The notes beneath the pieces were generated by a model. The model had not been told where the DNA came from and made no database searches. It worked only from the letters and a program-made list of their open reading frames with translations. From Streptomyces deccanensis (GTDB lineage Bacteria; Actinomycetota; Actinomycetes; Streptomycetales; Streptomycetaceae): a stretch of DNA of 64,000 nucleotides. Shown piece after piece: positions 18,243 through 27,142 of this stretch (position 1 is its first letter; each line of letters begins with the position of its first letter). Both the position numbers and the translations under genes were made by a program. The DNA is taken from positions 3,596,001 to 3,660,000 of the forward strand of contig NZ_CP092431.1 in NCBI RefSeq assembly GCF_022385335.1. Direction: 5' to 3'.

Positions 18243-20105
18243 ATGCCGACCTGCCCGAACGGACACCAGTCGGGTTCCGACGACTGGTGCGAGGTCTGCG
18301 GTCACCGTATGGCCGGTGCCGTACCCCCGCCGCCACCACCGCCGCCCCCGGGCGCCGGATACGGATACCCGCCGCCCGGCTCCCCTCCCCCGCCTCCCGG
18401 CGCGGGCGGTCCCGGGGGCCCCGGGGGACCTGGGGGTCCCGGTGGACGCCCGCACCTCGCCGCCGAGCCGGAGCTCTGCCCGCAGTGCCGCACGCCCCGC
18501 GAGGGCGGCGCGCCCTTCTGCGAGGAGTGCCGGTGGAACTTCCTGACCAACACGGCGACCACGTACACCCCGGCAGCGCCGCGGCCTCCGGCGCCCGGAC
18601 CGGGCCCGGGCCCGGGCCCGGGCCCGGGTGGCCCTGGTCCCGGCGGCCCCGGCCCGGGCGGCCCGGGCGGCCCCGGCGCCGGCGGCAACCCGGCGCTGCG
18701 CTTCCAGCAGCCGCCTCCGCCGTCCTACGGCGGCGGTGAGGGGTACGACTACCAGAGCTCCCGCCCCTCGCAGGTGAACCGTCCCGCCGAACCGATCCCG
18801 CCGGGACCGCCGTTCGGCGGCGAGCCCGGTCCGGGCGGCCCCGGAGGGCAGGGCGGCAACGGCGGCTTCGGCGGACCGGGCGGCCCCGGAGGACCTGGTG
18901 GCCCCGGCGGGCCCGGAGGCCACGGCGGTCAGGGTCCCGGTGGACCCGGACGTCCGGGTGGTCCCGGCGGTCCCGGCGGTCCCGGTGGCCCTTCGGGGCC
19001 GGGGGGTCCCGGTGGGTTCGGCGGCGGGCCTTCGGGTCAGCCGGGTCCGGGGCAGCCCGGGCCGGGCCAGCCCGGTCCGTCCGCGTTCGGCGGGGATCCG
19101 TCACGCCCCGGGGCCTCGGCCTTCGGTGGTGACCCTTCGCGTCCCGGCCCCTCGGGCTTCGGCGGCGACCCCTCACGCCCCGGTCCTTCCGGCTTCGGCG
19201 GCGACCCCTCACGACCGGTTCCGCCACCGCCCGGACCTACGCCCGGTGGGCCCGGCGGACCTGGTGGACCTGGTGGACCTGGCGGGTCGGGCTTCCCCGG
19301 CGGCTCCGGACCCGGCGGTCCCGGCGGCCCCGGTGGTCAGGGTCCCGGGAACGGTCAGGGCCCCGGTGGCGGTCCGGGCGGCCCCGGTGGGGCGCCGCAG
19401 GCGTTCCAGCAGGCGGGGACATCCGCCCCGCCCGGCTTCCCGCAGGAGACCCGACGACCGCAGCCCGGCGGTCAGGGCGGTCAGGGCGGTCCCGGAGGTC
19501 CTGGGGGCCCCGGCGGCAGCCCCTCGTTCGGCGGTGACGACGACTGGGTGATCTCCCCGCCGTCCACCGGCCCGGGCGGACCCGGTGGTCCCGCGGGTCC
19601 CGGCGGTCCCGGCGGCGCGGGTGGCCGTCCGGGTGGCTACGGCTACCCGCAGCCCGGTGCCACCCAGGCCCCGCCCGGCCCCGCGTACCCGCAGGCGCCG
19701 ACGACCTGGAGCGCGACCATCGGCCCCGACCGCGACTACTTCATGGCGATGATGCAGCGCTCGGGCCCCGAGGCCGCCGGCCTGAACCTGCCCGCGTACT
19801 CCCCGGAGCAGCGGCGCGCCCTCACCGGCAACCAGATCACCATCGGACGGCGCCGCCACTCCACCGGCGACACCCCCGACATCGATCTCTCGGTGCCGCC
19901 GGAGGACCCGGGCGTCTCCCACCAGCACGCGGTGCTGGTGCAGCAGCCCGACGGCAGCTGGGCGGTCGTCGACCAGAACTCCACCAACGGCACCACGGTC
20001 AACGGTTCCGAGGACCCCATCCAGCCCTTCGTCCCGATCCCCCTCCAGGACGGGGACCGGGTCCACGTGGGCGCGTGGACGACGATCACGATCCGCCGGG
20101 GCTGA
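18243..20105 (+). CDS. FHA-domain protein with zinc ribbons and a collagen-like Gly/Pro region
   Basis: 620 residues from ATG 18243, which has an AAGGAGAGGGG site; GTG 18210 is a weaker alternative. It contains N-terminal ribbon Cys4...Cys16-x2-Cys19, a poly-Pro run, a second ribbon (LCPQC...FCEEC), then about 370 residues dominated by GPGGPG and GGPGG triplets with five SAFGGDPSRPG-like units, and a C-terminal FHA domain (last 95 residues) with IGRRR, SHQHA and NSTNGT, the residues that read phosphothreonine. It is probably a phospho-dependent adaptor for the upstream kinase. The Gly at every third position over long stretches is collagen-like, unusual for a cytosolic adaptor; no signal peptide is visible. 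Confidence 0.9.
   Translation: MPTCPNGHQSGSDDWCEVCGHRMAGAVPPPPPPPPPGAGYGYPPPGSPPPPPGAGGPGGPGGPGGPGGRPHLAAEPELCPQCRTPREGGAPFCEECRWNFLTNTATTYTPAAPRPPAPGPGPGPGPGPGGPGPGGPGPGGPGGPGAGGNPALRFQQPPPPSYGGGEGYDYQSSRPSQVNRPAEPIPPGPPFGGEPGPGGPGGQGGNGGFGGPGGPGGPGGPGGPGGHGGQGPGGPGRPGGPGGPGGPGGPSGPGGPGGFGGGPSGQPGPGQPGPGQPGPSAFGGDPSRPGASAFGGDPSRPGPSGFGGDPSRPGPSGFGGDPSRPVPPPPGPTPGGPGGPGGPGGPGGSGFPGGSGPGGPGGPGGQGPGNGQGPGGGPGGPGGAPQAFQQAGTSAPPGFPQETRRPQPGGQGGQGGPGGPGGPGGSPSFGGDDDWVISPPSTGPGGPGGPAGPGGPGGAGGRPGGYGYPQPGATQAPPGPAYPQAPTTWSATIGPDRDYFMAMMQRSGPEAAGLNLPAYSPEQRRALTGNQITIGRRRHSTGDTPDIDLSVPPEDPGVSHQHAVLVQQPDGSWAVVDQNSTNGTTVNGSEDPIQPFVPIPLQDGDRVHVGAWTTITIRRG
18590..19640. repeat. GC-rich tandem repeats coding the Gly/Pro region
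   Basis: The DNA is built of repeated GGTCCCGGCGGY-like 9- and 12-mers, including a simple GGGCCC run near 18600-18630. Five 36-45-base units coding SAFGGDPSRPG-type peptides lie at about 19080-19215. Such DNA is prone to length change and to assembly error. Confidence 0.85.
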
Positions 20106-20125
20106 CCCGCCCCACGGCAGTGCAC

Positions 20126-20166
20126 CGGCTCAGGGCCGACCGAGCACATCGGTCGGCCCTGAGCCG
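20126..20166. terminator. bidirectional terminator between convergent genes
   Basis: An 18-bp perfect stem (20126-20143 with 20149-20166) with a 5-nt loop lies between the FHA gene (+) and the methyltransferase gene (-) and can serve both. Confidence 0.88.
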
Positions 20167-20191
20167 TCGGCGCGCCCTCCTGGGGCCCAGG

Positions 20192-21172
20192 TCACGGCAG
20201 CGGCCAGGCGTACGGGCCCTCCGGGTCGTCCAGCCAGGCCCAGGCGTGGTCGCCGCGGACCGTGATGCCATAGCGCTCACGGGACGGCATCCCCTCGCGC
20301 TGCCACAGCGCGAGCGCCTCGTGCGGGTCGAGACTGCCCGCCGTGAGGGCCAGCAGGAACCGGAACAGCTCGTGGTCCCTGGCCCGGTGCGGCAGCCCGC
20401 CCAGATGCGGATGGACCGCTTCCGGCTCACTGCCCCCGCGCAGGGGCACGAAGTACGCCGAGGTGTGCAGGAAGCGCCCCTCCGCGTGCTCGGCGTCCTC
20501 CACCCGCAGCCGCACCAGCCCCGTGGCCAGCGGCGTCAGGATGCGCGCACCGGGGGTGCACTGGGCGAGCCAGGCGTGCGGGATCGAGTGCAGTGTGCAG
20601 GTCGCGATGATCCGGTCGTACGGCGCCCGCTCGGGCACCCCGCGCGCCCCGTCCCCGGTGACCACGGTCGGGTGGTACCCGGCGGCGTCCAGATGCCTGC
20701 GGGCCGCCTCCGTGATGTCGGCGTCGAGATCGACGGTCGTGACCAGGTCGTCCCCCAGCCGGTGCGCGAGCAGGGCGGCGTTGTAACCGGTGCCGGCGCC
20801 GATCTCCAGCACCCGGTCGCCGTCCTCCACCTCCAGCTCGGCCAGCATCTTCGCCATCAGCGAGGGCTGACTGCTGGAGGAGATCAGCTCTCCGTCCCGC
20901 ACACGTGTGGCGAGCGGCGTGTCCGCGTACGCGCCCCGTACCCAGCGGGCCCGCCGCCGGGGGTCCCGTTCCTCGCCCCACAGCCGCTCGAAGCCGCCCA
21001 GGACACCCACGTAGTAGTACGGGACGAAGAGATGCCGGGGGACGCTCTCGAACGCCTTCCGCCACTCCGGGTCGGCGTCCCACGCCCCGCTCGCCTCGAT
21101 CTCACGCACCAGCGCCGCTCGGGCCTCGGCGGCGAGACGTTCCAAGTCGTGGTCCACAGTGTGCGTGCCCAT
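20192..21172 (-). CDS. protein-L-isoaspartate O-methyltransferase-like SAM methyltransferase
   Basis: 326 residues from ATG 21172. A GGAGG lies only 1 nt before this ATG, so the true start may be GTG 21160, a few codons in. Motif I of SAM methyltransferases is VLEIGAGTGYNAAL; the PCMT features are VPRHLFVP and SSSQPSLMAKMLAELEVEDGDRV, the acceptor-site loop. PCMT enzymes repair isoaspartyl damage, but the length (326 versus about 210) comes from an extra C-terminal domain of about 100 residues. Such long forms are frequent in actinomycetes and some act in peptide modification. No lanthipeptide or graspetide precursor is visible nearby, so a stand-alone repair role is the simplest reading. Confidence 0.82.
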   Translation of the reverse strand: MGTHTVDHDLERLAAEARAALVREIEASGAWDADPEWRKAFESVPRHLFVPYYYVGVLGGFERLWGEERDPRRRARWVRGAYADTPLATRVRDGELISSSSQPSLMAKMLAELEVEDGDRVLEIGAGTGYNAALLAHRLGDDLVTTVDLDADITEAARRHLDAAGYHPTVVTGDGARGVPERAPYDRIIATCTLHSIPHAWLAQCTPGARILTPLATGLVRLRVEDAEHAEGRFLHTSAYFVPLRGGSEPEAVHPHLGGLPHRARDHELFRFLLALTAGSLDPHEALALWQREGMPSRERYGITVRGDHAWAWLDDPEGPYAWPLP

Positions 21173-21296
21173 ACCTCCACTGTGCGGCCGGACGCCTCCA
21201 GAGGCGAGCACCCCGGCCCGACGGTCCGGAATCGACCTGTCCGCCTGTTACGCGGTGGTCCTAAGCCTCAAGTCCTCCGCCGCCGCGTCTGAGACC

Positions 21297-21710
21297 ATGG
21301 GGAACGTGAATGAGATTCGGCGCGGCACGCTTCAGGAGCAGTCCTTCTACGAGCAGGTCGGTGGCGAGGAGACCTTCCGGCGCCTCGTGCGCCGTTTCTA
21401 CGAGGGTGTCGCCGAGGACCCGATCCTGCGGCCCATGTACCCCGAGGAGGACCTGGGCCCGGCCGAGGACCGTCTCACCCTGTTCCTGATCCAGTACTGG
21501 GGCGGCCCCACCACCTACAGCGAGAACCGCGGCCACCCCCGCCTCCGCATGCGCCACGCCCCCTTCACCGTCGACCGCGCCGCCCACGACGCCTGGCTGA
21601 AGCACATGCGCGACGCCGTCGACGACCTCGGCCTCTCCGAGGAACACGAGCGCACCCTGTGGAACTACCTCACCTACGCGGCCGCCTCCATGGTGAACGC
21701 CCCGGGCTAG
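21297..21710 (+). CDS. truncated haemoglobin, group II (globin)
   Basis: 137 residues from ATG 21297; GTG 21306 is an equally possible start giving 134. The 2-over-2 globin pattern is clear: FYEQVGGEETFRRLVRRFYEGV, the LTLFLIQYWGGP segment with the group-II Tyr/Trp region, the haem-ligand His within HPRLRMRHAPF and the C-terminal LWNYLTYAAASMVN. Group II trHbs bind O2/NO and are implicated in NO detoxification or redox chemistry. It stands alone and is transcribed divergently from the methyltransferase gene. Confidence 0.92.
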   Translation: MGNVNEIRRGTLQEQSFYEQVGGEETFRRLVRRFYEGVAEDPILRPMYPEEDLGPAEDRLTLFLIQYWGGPTTYSENRGHPRLRMRHAPFTVDRAAHDAWLKHMRDAVDDLGLSEEHERTLWNYLTYAAASMVNAPG

Positions 21711-21735
21711 GCGGCGCCCCCTCCGGTCGGCGGGC

Positions 21736-22425
21736 TCAGCGGACGGTGACGCCCAGGGTCCCCAGGCCCGCCCTGCGGACGGCGATCGACCCGTACGGCG
21801 TGCGCAGCCGGAGCCACGCGCCCGACGAGAACAGTCCCGGTGTCGCCGTCCCGGGTGTGGACGCGCGTGGGGTGCGGAGGAAGCCCAGCGACTGCGCCGC
21901 GTGCACGGCACGCACCGGCAGCGGCGTGTCCCCGACCGTCCGGGACCAGATCTCCCGCCCGATCCGGTCCAGTTCGGCCCGTGTCCGGTTCTCCGGCGGC
22001 AACTCCTCGGTCCGGGAGCGGAATTCACGCACCGCGGCGGAGACCATCGCCCGGAGCGCGTCCGGCGCGGGCAGCCCCGCCTCCGGCCGCCAGCCGCCGC
22101 GCGGGGGAAGCACCCCGGCCCACGGCGGTCCGGTCACCGCCGCCGGGACGACCGCCGTGCCGGCGGACTCGTCGATGGACTCCAGGAGTTCACCGGCCGA
22201 CACGGTCTCGTCGAGCGTGACGTCGAGCCCGTTCTCGTACGGCTTGGCGAGGCGCACGGCCCGGATCGCCAGGACCTCGAAGGACGGCGGCCGTCCGAAG
22301 GCGGCGAGTGCGGTGCCGGCCCCCTGGAGGCGTACCGCGGCCCCACGGTCGTAGTGGAGCAGCCGGGAGAGGAAGGCCGCGAGATCCGCCGCCTCCCCCT
22401 CGTCGGCGAGGTGGAGCACCGTCAT
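21736..22425 (-). CDS. conserved hypothetical protein
   Basis: 229 residues. It begins MTVLHLADEGEAADLAAFLSRL, has no signal peptide or TM segment, and is rich in Ala/Arg/Gly. Its ATG overlaps the stop of the thioesterase gene by 4 bp, making it the last gene of the ettA-thioesterase operon. The repeated LHYDRGAAVRLQ and LRLRTPYGSIAVRR segments suggest an alpha/beta fold, but I recognise no family. It appears to be an actinomycete-type conserved protein linked to the thioesterase by translational coupling. Confidence 0.75.
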   Translation of the reverse strand: MTVLHLADEGEAADLAAFLSRLLHYDRGAAVRLQGAGTALAAFGRPPSFEVLAIRAVRLAKPYENGLDVTLDETVSAGELLESIDESAGTAVVPAAVTGPPWAGVLPPRGGWRPEAGLPAPDALRAMVSAAVREFRSRTEELPPENRTRAELDRIGREIWSRTVGDTPLPVRAVHAAQSLGFLRTPRASTPGTATPGLFSSGAWLRLRTPYGSIAVRRAGLGTLGVTVR

Positions 22426-22832
22426 GCGGCGACGGCCTCCGCCTCGTCGTCCCTGTACTCCTCCAGGAACTCACGTTCCTCGGAGGTGATCCGACGCGGC
22501 CGCTGCGTCGCGAAGTCGAACGGCACTATCACCGTCGAGGCCCGGACATAAACCTGGTCCGGGTCCTTGACCTCGTAGGTGATCGTGAACGACGCCGCTC
22601 TTATCTCCGTGACCCACAGCTCGATGTCCACCGGCTGGTGCCGGTGGACCAGCTGCCGCTTGTAGTCGATCTCATGGCGTGCCACCACGGACCCCTGCTT
22701 GAAGTCCTTCTCCGGGCGGAACAGGAAGTCGATACGGGCTTCCTCCAGGTAGCGGAGGAAGACCACGTTGTTGACGTGGCCGTAGGCGTCCATGTCCGCC
22801 CAGCGCAGTGGGCAGCGGTAGATGTGCCGCAA
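22422..22832 (-). CDS. acyl-CoA thioesterase, 4-hydroxybenzoyl-CoA thioesterase family
   Basis: 136 residues, a single hot-dog fold. The signature RWADMDAYGHVNNVVFLRYLEEAR near the N-terminus contains the catalytic Asp (ADMD) and the family His (GHVNN). Enzymes of this group hydrolyse medium or long acyl-CoA. It lies 6 bp after ettA and overlaps the next gene by 4 bp, so the three genes form one transcript. The acyl substrate cannot be told from sequence. Confidence 0.9.
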   Translation of the reverse strand: MRHIYRCPLRWADMDAYGHVNNVVFLRYLEEARIDFLFRPEKDFKQGSVVARHEIDYKRQLVHRHQPVDIELWVTEIRAASFTITYEVKDPDQVYVRASTVIVPFDFATQRPRRITSEEREFLEEYRDDEAEAVAA

Positions 22833-22838
22833 GATCGA

Positions 22839-24503
<1,665 letters not shown>

Positions 24504-24607
24504 GAGAAACCGTCCGGCGTTTTGAGATCTGGCAGTGGGCAGTACCACCCATCTTGCCGCACGGCCAGCCCTCGACGGAAACCGGATGGTGAAGCCCCCG
24601 CACGAGC

Positions 24608-24648
24608 GACGCGGCCCCGGTGCCTGGAAGGCGTGTCGGGGCCGCGTC
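24608..24648 (-). terminator. hairpin terminator of the thioester surface protein gene
   Basis: A 12-bp perfect stem (24608-24619 with 24637-24648) with a 17-nt loop lies about 100 bp after the stop of the 24752-26185 gene and upstream of ettA. Confidence 0.6.
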
Positions 24649-24751
24649 GAACGCACGTGTCACCGCGCGGTCACTCACTGTTGAGTTGCCAAGGAGCTGT
24701 TTCCCTGCCGTCCTGGCCGTCCTCGTCCGGCGTGCTCGTCCGCCGTTCTCG

Positions 24752-26185
24752 TCAGGGGTTCCGCTTGCGGAGGACGACCATCACCGCGCCGCCGATCACG
24801 ACCAGCCCGATGGCGATGCCGCCGATCACCGGGGTCGCCCCGGAGCTGCCGGTCTCGGCGAGGTCGGTTCCGGTGTCGGTCACCGCGCCGCCGCCGACCG
24901 TCGCCGGGCTCGGCTCGCTCAGCGTCTGGACCGAGTCGCCGCTCGCACCGGCCTCGGTCTCGGTCCGGCAGTCGAGCACGCCCCGGAACTGCTTCGCGTA
25001 GCCGTTGGGCCCCTTGATCGTGAAGTCGTACGCCTGGTCCTCCTGCAGCGGGATGGTCACCGTCCTGGTCCCGCCCGCCTCGATGGTGTACGTGATCCCC
25101 ATCAGCTCGAAGGTGAAGGGCTTGTCGCCCTCGTTCGCGGCCGTGATGTCCAGGCCGCCCTCGGCGCAGTTCTTCTCGGCGGACAGTGCGGGTATGGCGC
25201 CCTTCTCGGCCCAGTGCGCGGTCGCCGTCGCGGAGACCGTGGACTCGCTGGAGCCGGCGAGGATCTGGGTCTGGCTGCGCGTCTCGGAGGCGAAGGCGCG
25301 ACCGACCGGGACGGTCGTCGAGGCCTGCACGGTCAGGTCGGCCGTGCCGTCCGCGGCGTCCTCGGGCACCTCGAAGTACAGCTCGCTGCCGTCGCCGGCC
25401 GAGGTCACGGCCTCACCGTCGGCGTCGACGACCTTCACTCCGTCCGCCGCCACGTCCGAGGGCGGGGTCACGGTCACGCCGTCGGCGTTGGTGTGCACCG
25501 TGACCGGGCCGAGCCGCTCACCGGCACGGCCGGAGACCGCCGGCGGGTCGAGGGTGAGGGAGGCGGCCGGCTCGGCCAGATTCCGCGCGTTCTTCTCCAG
25601 GTAGTCCGCGAGCTTCTCCGCCTCGGGGTCGAGGGCCGTCACGTCGGCCCCGTCGGAGTACCGCCAGATCGCCACCTGCGTACCGGTCGCCGCGTCCTGC
25701 TCGGTGAGACCCGTGGCCCCGGCCTTGCCGGCGAGCGCCGCGAGGTCGTTCACCTGCGGGTAGGAGTTCTGCAGGATCCAGCGGATCCTGCCCGCGTCCT
25801 TGTTGGCGCCCAGCGAGGTGCCGCTCCAGGGGGTCTCCTGGTAGGTGGCGTCCTTCTGCGTCGGGTTCTGGACGTCGACGCAGTAGGTCTGCAGGGTGCC
25901 GCCGCCGTCGACGAACATCTCGAACAGCCCTGCGGGGAGCTGCTGTTCCTGCCCCTCGTCGGTGCGGAGCACGGCCGTCCCGTACGTCTTGAGGCCGCCC
26001 ATGGTGGCGGTCGCCCCGCCGGAGCTCTGCGGCGTCTCGTCGGCGGTGGCCGGGCTCGCGGTGACGATCGCCCCCGCGACGGCGAGGCCGGACGCCAGCG
26101 AGACGGCGGCGAGACGGCCGGCCTTTCGCCTGCGTGCGGCCCGCCCGGACCAACCGGAGAGCGACGCCGAGAACCAAGAAACCAC
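24752..26185 (-). CDS. Cys-Gln thioester-forming, sortase-anchored surface protein (TQXA type)
   Basis: 477 residues from GTG 26185 with a GAAGGGAAA site. A long signal peptide ends near SPATADE (residue about 49). The thioester domain has Cys102 in TYCVDVQ and Gln170 in TGTQVAIWRY, the pair that forms the internal thioester in Gram-positive adhesins. Two Ig-like or SpaA-like domains follow (about 200-430). The C-terminus has the sorting motif LAETG (442-446), a hydrophobic helix and RKRNP. LAxTG is the form used by class E sortases in Streptomyces. It is likely displayed on hyphae and able to bond covalently to host or environmental amines. Monocistronic. Confidence 0.92.
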   Translation of the reverse strand: MVSWFSASLSGWSGRAARRRKAGRLAAVSLASGLAVAGAIVTASPATADETPQSSGGATATMGGLKTYGTAVLRTDEGQEQQLPAGLFEMFVDGGGTLQTYCVDVQNPTQKDATYQETPWSGTSLGANKDAGRIRWILQNSYPQVNDLAALAGKAGATGLTEQDAATGTQVAIWRYSDGADVTALDPEAEKLADYLEKNARNLAEPAASLTLDPPAVSGRAGERLGPVTVHTNADGVTVTPPSDVAADGVKVVDADGEAVTSAGDGSELYFEVPEDAADGTADLTVQASTTVPVGRAFASETRSQTQILAGSSESTVSATATAHWAEKGAIPALSAEKNCAEGGLDITAANEGDKPFTFELMGITYTIEAGGTRTVTIPLQEDQAYDFTIKGPNGYAKQFRGVLDCRTETEAGASGDSVQTLSEPSPATVGGGAVTDTGTDLAETGSSGATPVIGGIAIGLVVIGGAVMVVLRKRNP

Positions 26186-26439
26186 AGAATTTCCCTTCGA
26201 GCAGGACCCGTTGGCGTGGGGGATGTGGTCCCACCAGCAGAATCAGAAGCCCCGTGAGCTATGCCCGGCATCCTAGGGATCCGGCGCACCGCTCTTCCCA
26301 GTCGTATCGTCGGACAACCGATCCGAATCGGAATCGTTATCGGCCGCACAGCCCACGAACAGCACTTATCGACAAATCGACGAGCCGTGCACACAGGGCC
26401 TTCACCGCATACGCGCCGATGGGCCACGAGAACCTGAGG

Positions 26440-26919
26440 TCATGTCACCCCGGCTGGTTGCGGGCCGAGTTCGGCCGTGGCGTCGAGCCGACCGCCGGGC
26501 GGCGGTGTCTCCCAGGCCGGCTCCGGCTGGGACGAGGTCTGAGCCGTGATCGACGCCTCACCCCTGGGCGTCCGCCGGAACGCCGAGGTCCCCCGCGACA
26601 GATCGTGGCCGACGGCGACCGCGTCGAGGTCCGCCGAGACCCGGCTCTGCCCGTCGCGTTGTTCGGCGCGCACCTTCAACCGCCCGTGCACCACGACCGG
26701 ATCCCCCAGCGCGACGGACGACGCCACGTTCGCGGCCAGCGCGCGCCTGGCCCACACCGTGAAGAAGTTGGTGTGCCCGTCGGTCCACTCGTTCTTCTCG
26801 CGGTCCCAGTACCGCGAGGTCACCGCCAGCCGGAACCGAGCCGACGAACCCGTCGACAACTCCCGGCAGACCGGCTGGGTCGCCACGTTCCCCACCACGC
26901 ACACCATCGTCTCGTTCAT
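26440..26919 (-). CDS. ssbB: single-stranded DNA-binding protein, SsbB paralogue
   Basis: 159 residues from ATG 26919, chosen for the AGAGGGG site 8 bp upstream; the frame runs further but lacks homologous sequence. The OB fold starts MNETMVCVVGNVATQPVCRE and continues with RFRLAVTSRYWDREKNEW and the GDPVVVHGRLKV strand. The C-terminal tail is Pro-rich and lacks the acidic DDDIPF end of the housekeeping SsbA. In S. coelicolor the paralogue SsbB (SCO2683) acts in chromosome segregation during sporulation. The adjoining dynamin genes, which also act in sporulation, support this assignment. Confidence 0.9.
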   Translation of the reverse strand: MNETMVCVVGNVATQPVCRELSTGSSARFRLAVTSRYWDREKNEWTDGHTNFFTVWARRALAANVASSVALGDPVVVHGRLKVRAEQRDGQSRVSADLDAVAVGHDLSRGTSAFRRTPRGEASITAQTSSQPEPAWETPPPGGRLDATAELGPQPAGVT

Positions 26920-27142
26920 CTCGCGAACCCCTCTTTCACGCCGGCGTCGGACGCCGACGGTCCCGGACACGCGCACGGGCTCGTCCCGTACGGCTGCCGT
27001 GTCCGTCGTGCGGCGGTGCTGTGATCGCCGCGTGTTCAGACTGCCGCCGTCGGGCCGAGCCCGCTGAGCCCTGTGTGCTACTCGCCGGTTGTGGAAAACT
27101 CCGTCACCCGAGGGGGTGAACCCACCCCGCGAAGGACACTGC

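Noticed and set aside
20192-21172. Methyltransferase as part of a lanthipeptide or graspetide cluster
   Set aside because: No precursor, dehydratase, cyclase or ATP-grasp gene lies nearby; neighbours are a globin gene and the FHA gene.
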